From UBA11051 sp964390495 (GTDB lineage: Bacteria > Armatimonadota > Zipacnadia > Zipacnadales > UBA11051), in contig CAYMIN010000007.1 in assembly GCA_964390495.1 (NCBI GenBank), positions 62,001-126,000 on the forward strand: a stretch of DNA of 64,000 bases, read 5' to 3'. A program made the translations under genes and the position numbers. How positions within the stretch are numbered: position 1 is the stretch's first letter; each line of letters opens with the position of its first letter. Of the stretch, positions 17,438-27,287 are shown piece after piece. Under the pieces are notes generated by a model that was not told the origin of the DNA, ran no database searches, and saw only the letters and a program-made list of their open reading frames with translations.

Positions 17438-18772
17438 TTAGCCGGCGCCCGGTTCGAAGATCTCCCAACTAAAACTGACGCCTTCGGCTTCCATCCGCTC
17501 CATAAACAGCGGGCGGACGCCACAGGCTTCATGATGGCCGACGATCTTGCCGTCAGGGGCGAAGCCTTCACGGCGAAAGACGAAGAGGTCCTGCAAAACA
17601 ATGGCTTCGCCTTCCATGCGTTGGACCTCGGTGACGTTCTCAATACGGCGGGTGCCATCGCGAAGCCGTTCCTGGTGAACAATAAGATCAATAGCGGAAC
17701 TCACCTGCTCGCGGATCGCGCGGGAGGGCAAGTTGACATTAGCCATCAGGACCATGGTTTCGAGGCGGGAGAGGGTATCGCGCGGGCTGTTGGAGTGGAT
17801 AGTGGTGATTGAGCCATCATGGCCGGTGTTCATGGCCTGGAGCATGTCCAGGGCTTCGGCGCCGCGACACTCGCCAACGATGATGCGATCGGGCCGCATG
17901 CGGAGACTGTTACGGACGAGGTCGCGGATGGTGATCTCGCCCCGGCCTTCGAGGTTGGGCGGTCGACTTTCAAGGGTAATGATATGTTCCTGCTGCAGTT
18001 GCAGCTCGGCGGCGTCCTCGATGGTGACGATGCGTTCCGTGGTTGGGATCATGGCGGAGAGCACGTTGAGGGTGGTAGTTTTGCCGCTGCCGGTGCCGCC
18101 GGAGACGACCGTATTGAGGCGGGTGTCGACACAGCCTTCAAGGAAGACGCGCATGGTCTCGGACATGGTGCCGAAAGCGACCAGGTCGTCGGCGGTAAGC
18201 GGATCGGCGGAGAACTTGCGGATGGTCAGGCAAGGGCCGACTACCGAAATGGGAGGGATGATGGCGTTGACGCGCGAGCCATCGGGGAGGCGGGCATCCA
18301 CCATCGGCGTCGATTCGTCAATGCGGCGGCCCAGCGGGGCGATGATTTTCTCGATAATGCGCATGACGTGGCCTTCATCCATGAAGCGCCGGTTGGTGGC
18401 CTCGACTTTGCCGCTGCGCTCGATATAGATGTGGTCGGGGCCGTTGACCATGACTTCGGAAATGGTTGGGTCGTCGAGGAAGGTCTGGATCGGCCCATAG
18501 CCGATGACCTCATTGAGCACTTCAGCCAGCATCTGCTCTTTGGCTCTGGCAGACAGGGATATTTCGCGGTCCTGGCCGACGATGTCAATGAGGGTGCGGA
18601 TCCGCTCGATCAGCTCCTGCTGGGTCATGATCTGGAGGGCGCGGTAATCGGTGTCGGACAAGAGGCGTTGGTGGACCTGGATGCCGATGCTCTCCATGGC
18701 CTCGGCTTCCTCGACCGAGATACCGAGGTCCACAGCCATCTGCCTTGCAGCCGAAAGGTCATCCTGTCGCAT
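17438..18772 (-). CDS. cpaF: Tad pilus assembly ATPase (TadA/CpaF)
   Basis: 444 residues of the type II/IV secretion ATPase superfamily. Walker A GGTGSGKT at 225-232, Asp box/Walker B region RIIVGECRG (297-303), and the His box GHDGSITTIHSNSP (318-330) are all intact; an N-terminal all-helical domain precedes them. This hexameric ATPase powers Flp pilus extension and, in some species, retraction, at the inner membrane. It lies between cpaE and tadB in the operon with 21-base and 54-base spacers. Confidence 0.95.
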   Translation of the reverse strand: MRQDDLSAARQMAVDLGISVEEAEAMESIGIQVHQRLLSDTDYRALQIMTQQELIERIRTLIDIVGQDREISLSARAKEQMLAEVLNEVIGYGPIQTFLDDPTISEVMVNGPDHIYIERSGKVEATNRRFMDEGHVMRIIEKIIAPLGRRIDESTPMVDARLPDGSRVNAIIPPISVVGPCLTIRKFSADPLTADDLVAFGTMSETMRVFLEGCVDTRLNTVVSGGTGSGKTTTLNVLSAMIPTTERIVTIEDAAELQLQQEHIITLESRPPNLEGRGEITIRDLVRNSLRMRPDRIIVGECRGAEALDMLQAMNTGHDGSITTIHSNSPRDTLSRLETMVLMANVNLPSRAIREQVSSAIDLIVHQERLRDGTRRIENVTEVQRMEGEAIVLQDLFVFRREGFAPDGKIVGHHEACGVRPLFMERMEAEGVSFSWEIFEPGAG

Positions 18773-18793
18773 CTATCTCATCCCCTAAAGCTA

Positions 18794-20011
18794 TTATCGG
18801 TTGGAGTGGGCGGTGTGTAAGAACGCACTTTCCTGAAGAATGCGGTCGGCGATGTCATGTAGGACGCGGCTGATGTTCTCGCGGGGGCGGCTGATGACAA
18901 AGGGGACGCCCTCATTGCGGGCTGCGCTAACAATGGCGTATTCGTTGGGTATCTGGGCCCAGACCTTCATCCCGGTGGCTTCTTGAAGGTCCTGGATGCT
19001 GAATTCGCTGACCTTGAAGACTTTGTTGACAACCAGCTTGATGCGCTCTTTGGGGACATTGGCGCTGACAATGATGTCAATGAGAGCGGCGGCATCACGC
19101 ATCGCCGCGATGTCATCGAGGGTGCTGAGCACGATGATATGCTGACAGCGGGAAAGCACGTAAGGGCTGGCCGGCCACAGCAGCGGCTGGATATCGAAGA
19201 CGGTGAAGCGGCTGCAGCGGCGCAACATTCCCAGCAAGGAGGCGAGGCGGGGGATATCCACTTGGGAGAGCTCTTCCTGGCTGCCGCGCGATACTCCGGC
19301 AAGCACCCGGAGGCCGGATTCGTGCTTGAGCAGGTGACTATTGACCAGGTCCACATCGAGTTCTTCATAGCCCATCAGCTCGCCGATCCCGGCAGTGGGA
19401 TGGAGATCGAGGCTTAAGGCGACATTGCCGAATTGGCCGAAGAAATCAACAATCACGACCTGGTCGGGGAAGCGCTTGGCCAGTATTGCGGCGAGATTGG
19501 TGGCGACGGTGGTCTTGCCGACGCCCCCCTTAGCGGCGGTGACGGCGATCGAGACGGGCATCTTCTCGGGATCGGTGGCGATAGCGAATTCGGGCTTATC
19601 TTTGGCTCCCCGCAGCCCAAGAAGCTCGTCAATGAGCTCGTGGAGGTCGGCTTCGGATTGCTGTAGATCAACAACCGCCCTGGCCCCGGCACGCATCGCC
19701 GCAGTAGTCAACTCGAACGTTGCAGCTTGCGCCAGGATGACGCAGATGGTGTCGGGGTTAGCCGAGACCGCCAGCTCGCAAGCCTCAAAGCCGTCAATGC
19801 CCGGCATGTCAGTGTCAACAAACATCAGGTCAGGCTTCATGTGGGCGGCCATCTGAGCGACCTCGAGGCCGTCGCGGGCGTATCCGACAATGTCAAGCTT
19901 GCGGCCGCCGGCGGCCAATCGCATCAGCATCTGCCGCAGATTATCGGCCGAGCCGGGGTTGGCCTCGGTTATAACCACCTTGATTGGCGCGGTACTAGAG
20001 TCATTAGGCAT
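18794..20011 (-). CDS. cpaE: Pilus localisation protein CpaE/TadZ with receiver-like domain
   Basis: 405 residues. Residues 9-125 form a receiver-like domain with D66 (LMFVDTDMPG) at the phospho-acceptor position. From 150 a ParA/MinD-type ATPase domain begins, with deviant Walker A KGGVGKTT (161-168) and VVIVDFFGQFGN where the usual switch region lies. TadZ/CpaE proteins recruit the pilus machine to a pole. Conservation of the acidic residue suggests real phosphorylation is possible, unlike many TadZ proteins that have lost it. Start ATG has GGGGAG eight bases upstream. Confidence 0.88.
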   Translation of the reverse strand: MPNDSSTAPIKVVITEANPGSADNLRQMLMRLAAGGRKLDIVGYARDGLEVAQMAAHMKPDLMFVDTDMPGIDGFEACELAVSANPDTICVILAQAATFELTTAAMRAGARAVVDLQQSEADLHELIDELLGLRGAKDKPEFAIATDPEKMPVSIAVTAAKGGVGKTTVATNLAAILAKRFPDQVVIVDFFGQFGNVALSLDLHPTAGIGELMGYEELDVDLVNSHLLKHESGLRVLAGVSRGSQEELSQVDIPRLASLLGMLRRCSRFTVFDIQPLLWPASPYVLSRCQHIIVLSTLDDIAAMRDAAALIDIIVSANVPKERIKLVVNKVFKVSEFSIQDLQEATGMKVWAQIPNEYAIVSAARNEGVPFVISRPRENISRVLHDIADRILQESAFLHTAHSNR

Positions 20012-20167
20012 GAAGCCATCTCCCCAACGTCAGGTCCACCACTAGTGCGGGCACATCATCGTCGGGCAGTCTTGAGTTTACCCTGGTGGCGGCTGCGCCA
20101 ACCGCCGGCGCGGTAGCAAACGGCGGCTCCTCTCCCAGGGGGGAGGGGAGAACGGCAAGCGGTGCGG

Positions 20168-22060
20168 CTATTCCGGTATTCGTCGCCCGTTCTCAAGCTC
20201 CTGTTCGCCAGGATGCTTGTAGCCGGGCGGGTGGTGAGTGCCAGTAGCGATGCGCGGCGTGACAAAGATAACCAGTTCAGTGCTACCGCTGGTAAAGCTC
20301 TTATGCTTGAATAGCTCGCCAAGGATAGGTATTTCGGATATAAGCGGTATCCTGCGGATGACCTCGGCCTGCTCCTTCTGCAAGAGGCCGCCGAGTACCA
20401 GGGTGCCACCGTCTTCTAAGCTGACGATGGTCTCGATCTTGCGAGTGCGCAAGGCGGGAATGTGAAAGCCGCTGATGGTGACACCATTGGCCCAGTCGAG
20501 AGAGCTGACTTCGGGCGCGATCTCGAGGTCAAGGGTCCGGCCATCAGTCTTGACCGTCGGAGTAATCTGCAGGCTGATGCCGTACTTCTTGTATTCGATA
20601 GTGACGGTGGTGACGCCGCTGCTCTGGGGTTGCACCACCGGGATCGGGACTTCGCCACCGACCAGGATTTCGGCGTCTTCGCCATCGTTGACCATGACCT
20701 TCGGACGGGCTAGCACCCGGCCCTTGCCATCTTGCAGAAGCAGATGAATGTTGGCGGCAAAGTCCGCCACCGGCTCATAATCATCTATGGCCTTGATGTC
20801 ATAGAGGAAGGGCTGGGGGATGAAGCCGACAGTGCCGCCCTCGGCAGCGCCCAACCGACCCCACTCAATGCCAAGACTGTCCAGCCCATCGTTGGTGATC
20901 TCGGCGACCAGCACGGCGACCTCAATCTGGTCTTTGAAGGGCTCGACTATGCGCAGGAAATTGATGACGCGATACGGGTGGTCCATGGCGCCGAGTATTT
21001 CTTTATAATGCTCCTGCATCGCTTCGCTAGTGACGGTGCCCTGGAGGGCCAGGGTCTCAGGCCCCATGCGCTTGATCTCGACCTCGGGGCCGAAGGCGTC
21101 GCGGAGCTGCTGGGCATATACGTCAATCTCGGGTCGCGGCTTAATCACGCGCACCAAATTGATGATATTGGCCTGCTGGGCAAAGGATTCGAGGATCTTA
21201 ACCAGCCGGTCGTAGTCCTCCTGGCAAGGCAGCTTGCCGTCAACAGCGACGGTGCGGCCTTTGACCTGCCAGATTTTGAGTTCGGGGCCGATGGCCTGGC
21301 TGATTCTGTCAAGGGGGGGAGAGGCCAATTCATCATTGTACTTGACCAAGTTGACAATGGTGAGCTGGTCACTGGCGGTGGCCTGGAGCAAGCTGGCAAC
21401 ATGCTCAACCTGGGCCGAGTCATCAAGGTCGCCCTGGACAACAAGGCGGTCGGTCTCCAGGACACGGTATTGGAGCCGATCGCCGAAGATCTCCCTGAGG
21501 GCGGCGGCGGCGGCTTCGGCAGGAGTTTTGGGCGCTCCGGTCAGGCTGACAAGGTCGAGAACGGTGACCGAACCGGTGTAGGCCGCGATGATGCGGTGGG
21601 TGCGCTGCAGGGCCTCACGCTGGTCAACGGTGCCCTCGATGATGAGGATACTGTCGCCGACGGTAGTGTAGTTGAGCTTGTCGCCGAGCGCCTTGCGGAG
21701 TTCGCGGGCGGTTTTTTCAGCCGGCGTAATGGCGGTGACATTGACCTCGTACTGGTGCAGCCCGGCGCGGTCCCAGACGTAGAGGGTGGTGAGGCCGCGA
21801 GTTTTGCCGCAGACAACGAGCTGAGCGACACTTGAGATGACGACATCGGCGATTTCGGGGTTGGCGATCTGAACACGCCGCATTTTGTCGAAATGCAGCA
21901 TGATGCTGCGGCCTTCAGGGACGACAATACTGCTCCCGGCTTGCCAGGGGCCGGTCAGACTCTGGCCTGAGGTCGGCAGCGCTGTTGCTGTGATGGCGGC
22001 AATGAGCGAGATCGCCGCAAGCAAGCGTGCTAATTTCCCAATCTGTATCGGCTGCTTCAT
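20168..22060 (-). CDS. cpaC: Tad outer-membrane secretin CpaC/RcpA
   Basis: About 630 residues with a signal peptide (ARLLAAISLIAAITATALPTSG), the pilus N-domain (GRSIMLHFDKMRRVQIANPE), several BON-like repeats in the middle (each near NIINLVRVI or LTIVNLVKY), and the secretin domain at the C-terminus (VLVAEITNDGLDSLGIEWG, VLARPKVMVNDGEDAEI, then IPILGELFKHKSF and STELVIFVTPRI). It forms the outer-membrane gate for the pilus. The ATG at 22060 has AGGAG seven bases upstream and is preferred; an ATG at 22084 overlaps the cpaB stop as ATGA. Confidence 0.93.
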   Translation of the reverse strand: MKQPIQIGKLARLLAAISLIAAITATALPTSGQSLTGPWQAGSSIVVPEGRSIMLHFDKMRRVQIANPEIADVVISSVAQLVVCGKTRGLTTLYVWDRAGLHQYEVNVTAITPAEKTARELRKALGDKLNYTTVGDSILIIEGTVDQREALQRTHRIIAAYTGSVTVLDLVSLTGAPKTPAEAAAAALREIFGDRLQYRVLETDRLVVQGDLDDSAQVEHVASLLQATASDQLTIVNLVKYNDELASPPLDRISQAIGPELKIWQVKGRTVAVDGKLPCQEDYDRLVKILESFAQQANIINLVRVIKPRPEIDVYAQQLRDAFGPEVEIKRMGPETLALQGTVTSEAMQEHYKEILGAMDHPYRVINFLRIVEPFKDQIEVAVLVAEITNDGLDSLGIEWGRLGAAEGGTVGFIPQPFLYDIKAIDDYEPVADFAANIHLLLQDGKGRVLARPKVMVNDGEDAEILVGGEVPIPVVQPQSSGVTTVTIEYKKYGISLQITPTVKTDGRTLDLEIAPEVSSLDWANGVTISGFHIPALRTRKIETIVSLEDGGTLVLGGLLQKEQAEVIRRIPLISEIPILGELFKHKSFTSGSTELVIFVTPRIATGTHHPPGYKHPGEQELENGRRIPE

Positions 22061-22080
22061 CTCAGCGCTCCTTCTTAGGT

Positions 22081-23013
22081 TCATTGCTCGGGTGTGACGA
22101 ACTCGCGGTCAGAGCCGCGGATGACCTCGACGGCGGGTTCTTTGGTCGGCTTGGGCCTAGGCTGTTCGGGGGCCGGGGCCTGAACCGGCGGGCCGCCCCA
22201 CGTCTGGGCCCATGCCGGAGGCTGCATATCGGTAATCGCAGGGGCCGGTTCTTTGGATTCTTTGACCGGGAAGGGCCCGATTAGAGACCAGGACTGGGAG
22301 TGGCTCAGGCTCTCGAGCTCTCTGTCGCCGGTGCGTCGCAAGGTTAAGCGGAGCTCGCCGCGGTAGTGACTGAGCGCCACAAGCTGGGCCTGGTGGGGAG
22401 TAACGGCGATGGTTGCGGTTCTGGTCTCCTCGCCACGGCGAGACTTGGGCTTCTTTCCCTCCTCGGCCTCGCCGCCATCGTTGCCAGGCGCGGTGGTTAC
22501 AGCATTGATCGCCAGGACCAGTACATCCTGGAGGATGGTTTGGACTGTAGTGTAATTGCCGGAAGACTCGGTGAAGATAGCCAGGACGTCAATGTGGTCG
22601 CCGGGTCTGATGAAGTCGGCGACGCCGGAGACATCGTCAACCGGAATGGTGATGGCACGGTAGTTTTCAGGTATCCCGTAAGCCATTGCCAGAGAGGTAC
22701 TGCGGGCGGCGATTGCGGAGGCGCGGATCGGCTTGCCTTGAGGCAGTTCCTGCAAGACGAACTTGCCCTGCAGGTTGTCCGGATCGGAGACGACGTCTGT
22801 GGGAAGCTGTTCGGGGTCGAAGGACATCTGCTTGAACATATCCCTGCGCAGATCGGTCTCGACGGGGATATCGGCAATGGGGACAGGCACCTGCACCCTC
22901 TGCACGACTTCGCTAGGGGGTTGCTTGCCGCGGAGGAATAGGTAGCCCAGCGCTACAGCTAGCCCTGCTAATAGCAACGCCAAAGCCAAAGCGGTCTGCC
23001 TGCTCAGCCGCAT
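22081..23013 (-). CDS. cpaB: Flp pilus assembly protein CpaB/RcpC
   Basis: 310 residues starting at the ATG at 23013, preceded by AGAGG. It has an N-terminal membrane anchor (LALALLLAGLAVALGYLFL) and then an SAF/AFP-like domain (LPQGKPIRASAIA, ENYRAITIPVDDVSGVADFIRPGDHIDVLAIF) typical of CpaB, with a basic and proline-rich tail (after about 220) that is longer than average. CpaB spans the periplasm next to the secretin. The stop overlaps the alternative start of cpaC, which indicates translational coupling. Confidence 0.9.
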   Translation of the reverse strand: MRLSRQTALALALLLAGLAVALGYLFLRGKQPPSEVVQRVQVPVPIADIPVETDLRRDMFKQMSFDPEQLPTDVVSDPDNLQGKFVLQELPQGKPIRASAIAARSTSLAMAYGIPENYRAITIPVDDVSGVADFIRPGDHIDVLAIFTESSGNYTTVQTILQDVLVLAINAVTTAPGNDGGEAEEGKKPKSRRGEETRTATIAVTPHQAQLVALSHYRGELRLTLRRTGDRELESLSHSQSWSLIGPFPVKESKEPAPAITDMQPPAWAQTWGGPPVQAPAPEQPRPKPTKEPAVEVIRGSDREFVTPEQ

Positions 23014-23368
23014 GGGTGGAACACCTCTTCTTTTGCTGTGACGTATTGCCGGGCCTGCGGAGCGTACCTGCAAGCCGACAAGTTGTTGTGTAATCTGTGT
23101 TGCATCTATTAGGGTGAAGCAGCAGCTATTAGCTGTCACTATAGTATAACAGCCGCAAACTTTTTGCAAGAATTAGTGCAAAATTTCGCATAAGAGCTGC
23201 CCGTATGTATGCAAGCCGAGGCTTGGCAGGCCCTGGCTGGGCCGGTGTAATTGCTGACGCGAATCGCCGAATATGCGGAAAATGTCGGCTCCCGCGTTGC
23301 TGCTGCGGGAGCCTATACTAATCGGGCCGGCAACCGCACCGTCCCGTGAGTTTACGCTGTAGCGTCGG
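23014..23368. other. Gap between tadE and cpaB with possible promoter
   Basis: 355 bases. On the minus strand TTGCAA (23164-23169) and TATACT (23143-23148) are 15 bases apart, a short spacer, followed by the palindromic leader CAGCTAATAGCTG region (about 23123-23136) and the cpaB ribosome site. This would give cpaB and the genes behind it their own promoter. The open frames drawn over the tadE end are shadows. Confidence 0.4.
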
Positions 23369-23845
23369 CTACTCTTCGCGACACATGACCATGCCGGTAG
23401 CCAAGTCCATACTGGTCGCCCCCGGCGCGCCAAAGAGGCGAGCAAAGAAGGGACCACAGGCCAAGGGGTGGACGTAGTTGAGACTGATGCGGATCTGGGC
23501 ATTGGCCGGGGCGTCGTTCTCGCCATCATAGTCGCCCAGAGTTGCCCAGGCGGACCAGCCGTCCTCATAGGTGCGGTACTCCAGAGCGGTGGTGAGGTTG
23601 TCAACAGTAAGCGTCGGCAGGCTGTCGGCGATGCGAGCGGCGATTTCGCTAGTAGTGGCTCCGACCGCCGCGACCCGAGCACCCTCGCGCGCGCTCTGGT
23701 GAATGAGTAGCAGGTCCTTGAAGATGAACCCGAACTCGATAATCCCGAACAGCAGGGTTATCAGCAGCGGAGTGAGCAGCGCCGCTTCGACACTGACACT
23801 GCCGCCACGCCTCAATTGTCTGCTGCCAAATATAGTTCGAGCCAT
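23369..23845 (-). CDS. tadE: TadE-family minor pilin
   Basis: 158 residues. The ATG at 23845 is chosen because AGGTGAG lies four bases upstream; longer starts (23866, 23893) add unrelated residues. The N-terminal motif RRGGSVSVEAALLTPLLITLLFG is a classic TadE/TadF signature: a prepilin-like leader, a conserved Glu five residues after the cleavage point and a hydrophobic helix ending FIFKDLLLIHQSAREGARVAA. Minor pilins of this class join or initiate Flp pili. First gene of the Tad operon. Confidence 0.85.
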   Translation of the reverse strand: MARTIFGSRQLRRGGSVSVEAALLTPLLITLLFGIIEFGFIFKDLLLIHQSAREGARVAAVGATTSEIAARIADSLPTLTVDNLTTALEYRTYEDGWSAWATLGDYDGENDAPANAQIRISLNYVHPLACGPFFARLFGAPGATSMDLATGMVMCREE

Positions 23846-24089
23846 TTTGCTCACCTGCGCACCCATAGTATAGCCATATACGTTCAATTCCATATCAACT
23901 GCAATTCAAGAATGTCTCAAAGCTGGTGCCGCAAGCCAGGAGGCCCGCAGCCCGTTGGGCTGACGGGATTTGTAAAAAAAATGCAAAGGCAGGTTTCGGA
24001 GGCGTAAACGGACAGTATTTGCGAGGATGAAAACTCCGAGGCGGGCTGGAAGCCCGACCCGCGGGGCTTGTTGGAGTTGGGCCGCAGAA

Positions 24090-24365
24090 TCAGTTCGTCT
24101 GCCAGATCACAATGCCGCAGAGAACGCTAATGAGCAGGCCGAGCAGCAAGGCGATACGCCCATGCCTGCGCCAAAAGGCCGCCTGCGTCACAGCCACCCA
24201 GAGCGCTGGACCCAGTCCTCCTGCGGCCATGATCGAGTAGAGGACGGTTTCAGAGACAAATAGGTGGCAGGTGAGCAGCCACCACAAACTAAACAGGCCA
24301 GCCGCCAGGCTTATCCCGCCAAAGATCGCCTCCAAGTAAAGCAGCACTAGCCAGACATACTTCAT
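24090..24365 (-). CDS. Small membrane protein, unknown function
   Basis: 91 residues with about three hydrophobic segments (YVWLVLLYLEAIFGGISLAAG, LWWLLTCHLFVSETVLYSIM as two parts, IALLLGLLISVLCGIVIW). The ATG at 24365 has GAGGTG nine bases upstream. No family is recognised. It lies 90 bases beyond the PQQ-propeller lipoprotein gene in the same direction and may be in its operon. Confidence 0.6.
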   Translation of the reverse strand: MKYVWLVLLYLEAIFGGISLAAGLFSLWWLLTCHLFVSETVLYSIMAAGGLGPALWVAVTQAAFWRRHGRIALLLGLLISVLCGIVIWQTN

Positions 24366-24455
24366 CGAATGCCGCACCTCGGTAGAAATGGTGCCGAGGA
24401 CAGCAAATCAAGTGAACTCGGAATAAGCCCCGCGACCACCATTTCCGGATAAGAC

Positions 24456-25661
24456 TCACATCAGGTCGAAGCAGGCCAGGGCCGAGCGGTTGCGGATAAT
24501 CACCTTGCCCTGAGCGATTATCGGCGCAGTCCAGCTCTGGCCGCCCAAAGGCCGGAAGCGACCTAGCTCCAGATAGCCGTTGGGACTCGGCCCTACCATC
24601 ACCAGATCGCCGGTCGGGCCGGCCAGCGCCAAAATCACACCGTCCACCAAGACCAGACCGCCTCTGCCAAAGCCTGGCTGCTTCCACCTCGCCGCGCCGG
24701 TCTCGGGGTCGAGACAGACCAGATGATCCGGCTCGCTGATTCCATATATGTGACCATTGCACAGCAGCGGCGTGCTGAAGCGGGCGATTAGCTGGCGGTT
24801 CTCCCAGCGGATGACCGGCCCCTCAGCAGTAACCTCCACCAGGGCGCAACTGTTGGCGTAACTGCTGGAAATGAAGAGGCGCTCCCCCAGCAGCAGCGGC
24901 GTGGCGGCGTTGGCATCGTAGGCGGCCGGCCGGGGGATACGCCACAGTAACTCGCCATCCTCCGCCGCGACGCCGATGAGACTCGCCGCCGTGAAGATAA
25001 CGTACTGGCGCACGCCGGCCAGGGTGGCTACCACCGGTGTGGCATATCCGGCGACGTCACTGCCGCCGCCGTGCCAGACGTTCGCGCCGGTGTTTTTGTC
25101 CAGCGCGGCCACGGCTGCATCGGGACCGCCCGGCAAGACGATTACCCGCTCGCCGTCAACAATCGGCGAAGGGGCATAATGATAGTCCGGCAGCCTACCG
25201 TTAAAGTCGGCGCGAAGGTCGCGGGCCCAGAGCTTGGCACCGGTTGTCGCGTCCAGGCAATGCACCAGGCCGAAGCGGCTGAGGGTATATACCTTGCCCT
25301 CGGCAATCGCCGGAGTGGCGCGGGCGAAGCCATAATAGGGCCTGGCTGAATCCTGGGAGGCGAACCGCCAGAGCTGCTCACCGGTGGCGAGACTGAGGGC
25401 GCGGACGAGGTCCTGATCGCCGGCGTGATCTACAATATAGACCTTGCCCTCGGCCACCGCCGGTCCGGCATAGCCGTCATCACCCAGCGGGACCTGCCAG
25501 AGCTTGACCGGCGGCCGTTCGGCCCAGTTGAGGTTGATGCCCTGGTCGGGAGCAATGCCATCGGCGCTAGGGCCTAAGAAGCGCGGCCAGTCATTGGCAC
25601 AGCCGCCGGCGGCCAGCGTCAGGCACGTCACAACGGTCAAGAGTGTGGCGAGGCGTTTCAT
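24456..25661 (-). CDS. PQQ-binding-like beta-propeller lipoprotein
   Basis: 401 residues. The ATG at 25661 starts a lipoprotein signal (MKRLATLLTVVTCLTLAAGGC), and the mature protein opens with NDWPRFLGPSADGIAP, common in PQQ-like propeller proteins of Planctomycetes and relatives. About seven repeats with the motif AVAEGKVYIVDHAGD, AIAEGKVYTLSR, LVHCLDATTGAKLW and similar form a BamB/quinoprotein-type propeller. Such proteins act as scaffolds or as quinoprotein dehydrogenases, but no cofactor-binding residues can be verified here, so a dehydrogenase activity is not claimed. Confidence 0.8.
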   Translation of the reverse strand: MKRLATLLTVVTCLTLAAGGCANDWPRFLGPSADGIAPDQGINLNWAERPPVKLWQVPLGDDGYAGPAVAEGKVYIVDHAGDQDLVRALSLATGEQLWRFASQDSARPYYGFARATPAIAEGKVYTLSRFGLVHCLDATTGAKLWARDLRADFNGRLPDYHYAPSPIVDGERVIVLPGGPDAAVAALDKNTGANVWHGGGSDVAGYATPVVATLAGVRQYVIFTAASLIGVAAEDGELLWRIPRPAAYDANAATPLLLGERLFISSSYANSCALVEVTAEGPVIRWENRQLIARFSTPLLCNGHIYGISEPDHLVCLDPETGAARWKQPGFGRGGLVLVDGVILALAGPTGDLVMVGPSPNGYLELGRFRPLGGQSWTAPIIAQGKVIIRNRSALACFDLM

Positions 25662-26075
25662 AGTTGAGTTCCCCCACGGGCAGCGGCCCACAGACTAGAA
25701 AGCTTGTGCCACATTATAACCCAACGGTTACCAGGACGACAGGCCTCCCTGCTGCAACGACCTCGGGCTGGAAGCTGGAAATGCTGTCACATTCCCACCT
25801 GACCTGCGCGAGGCGCAGGTCAGGCCGAGCCACGCGTTTGGTGAGTTATTCGGGCCAGGAGACCTAGCCTCTAACGGCCAGGCCAGAGGCCCCACCAGTA
25901 GCGTGAATTGCGGGCCAGGCGATGAAACCAGCTCTAGCATGAAGGGGATCGGCGCCAGCGTCAAGACAAATGTCGCCGCTTAGCAGGAATCGAGCAGCCG
26001 TAGCGGTAAAGAGAGAATAAAAGCGATCTGCAGTGCTAACCGCTTCCAGCAGTTTCGCCACGGGAGGTCGGGCTG
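25662..26075. other. Intergenic region carrying repeat families B and C
   Basis: 414 bases between divergent genes, holding a GGACGACAGGCCTCC element (about 25736) and the family B repeat at 25755-25855. The ribosome site GGGAGG is eight bases before the ATG at 26076. No promoter boxes are convincing. Confidence 0.5.
25755..25855. repeat. Dispersed intergenic repeat, family B (copy 1)
   Basis: Starts CAACGACCTCGGGCTGGAAG, continues through an inner palindrome ACCTGCGCGAGGCGCAGGT, and ends GGCCGAGCCACGCGTTTG then GTGAGTTATTCG. Both ends recur at 32712-32833; the right end recurs at 47345-47393. The middle differs, as if the element flanks variable hairpin inserts. Confidence 0.8.
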
Positions 26076-27254
26076 ATGGCGTCAGGGATGAGCAGCCGGC
26101 AGCGGATGCTGGCAGCAATCGAGGGGCGTGAAGTTAACTACGTGCCCTGTAGCTTCATGATATTCTCGGCCCTCAGCAGCCGCTGCAGCAGTGAGGAGGA
26201 ACTGGTAAGACGGCAAGTAGCGATGGGGCTGGATACCGTAGTGGCAAGCCACTCCTGGACCGCGCGAGGCCTGGAGCACCGCGATGCGCCCGGCATCGAG
26301 CTGCGCTATCCGCCGGAAGTAACAGTGCGGCAGTGGCGCGAAAAGCGCCAAGGTGAGCCGGATATTTTGCACAAAGAATATGTGACGCCCGACGGGACGC
26401 TGAAGACGGAGGTGGTAGAGACCGAGGACTGGCCGTACCCGGGACATGTGCCGCTGTGTGATGACTACCTGGTGCCGCGGGCGCGGAAGTTCCCGGTCGA
26501 GAAGCCCGAGGACCTGGCGGCCCTGCGGTACCTGCTGGGACCGCCGCACCCGGAGGCGGTAGCCAGCTTCCGGCAAACGGCGGCGGCGCGACGGGCGCTA
26601 GCTGATGAATTGGGATTGATGATGTCAGGCGGGATGGGCGTGGCGATGGATGCGCTGGGATGGCTCTGCGGAATGCAGCAGGGCATCTTCCACGCGATCG
26701 ACAGGCCGGAGCTGCTAGACGAGCTGGCGGAGATCCTCCACCAGTGGAACACGGCGCGGATGCGGGAGATGCTGGGCGTCGGGGTGGACATATTTCTGCA
26801 GCGGGCGTGGTATGAGGGGACGGACTTCTGGTCGCCGCCGATGTACGAGCGCTTCATCCTGCCCTATCTCAAGCAGGCTGTCGAGCTGACCCACGAGGCG
26901 GGCGCCAAGTTTGGCTATATCAATACCAGCGGCACCATGGGCATTCTGGACTACCTGCTGGAGGCGGGGGTGGATGTGCTGATCGGGGTGGACCCGGTGG
27001 AGGGGATGCAGACCGATATGCGGGCGATGCGGCAACGCGTCGGTGATAAAATGGCGCTGTGGGGCGGCGTCAACGGCTTCGTGACCGTGGAGATGGGCGC
27101 GGAGGCGGAGATAAGAGAGGCGGTCAAAGAGGCGCTGGAGGCGCTGGGGCCGCGCGGGCTGATCCTGTCGCCGGTGGATAATGTCCGCGATGAGAGCGAA
27201 GAGACAATGCGGCGGGTGCAGACTTTAATCGAGGCCTGGCAGGAGCTGCGCTAG
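26076..27254 (+). CDS. Uroporphyrinogen decarboxylase (UroD)-family protein
   Basis: 392 residues of the UroD/MtaA/CmuA TIM-barrel superfamily. Features include the N-terminal SSRQRMLAAIEGREVNYVPCS, a central MGVAMDALGWLCGMQQ, GYINTSGTMGILDYLLEAGVDVL and LWGGVNGFVTVEMGAEAEIREAV, followed by the typical VDNVRDESEETMRRVQTLIEAW ending. The real UroD has an N-terminal RQAGRY motif which is missing, so this is probably a corrinoid-dependent methyltransferase or another member of unknown substrate, not haem synthesis. It is followed 33 bases later by the PAC2 gene. Confidence 0.8.
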   Translation: MASGMSSRQRMLAAIEGREVNYVPCSFMIFSALSSRCSSEEELVRRQVAMGLDTVVASHSWTARGLEHRDAPGIELRYPPEVTVRQWREKRQGEPDILHKEYVTPDGTLKTEVVETEDWPYPGHVPLCDDYLVPRARKFPVEKPEDLAALRYLLGPPHPEAVASFRQTAAARRALADELGLMMSGGMGVAMDALGWLCGMQQGIFHAIDRPELLDELAEILHQWNTARMREMLGVGVDIFLQRAWYEGTDFWSPPMYERFILPYLKQAVELTHEAGAKFGYINTSGTMGILDYLLEAGVDVLIGVDPVEGMQTDMRAMRQRVGDKMALWGGVNGFVTVEMGAEAEIREAVKEALEALGPRGLILSPVDNVRDESEETMRRVQTLIEAWQELR

Positions 27255-27287
27255 CGACGATAACAGGGGGAGAGGAAGAAAGCGAGT

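Noticed and set aside
20732..21835. 367-residue plus-strand open frame
   Set aside because: Antisense to the secretin gene cpaC.
15219..23845. Type II secretion system
   Set aside because: The gene set (CpaB, CpaE, CpaF, TadB, TadC, TadE) is specific to Tad/Flp pili.
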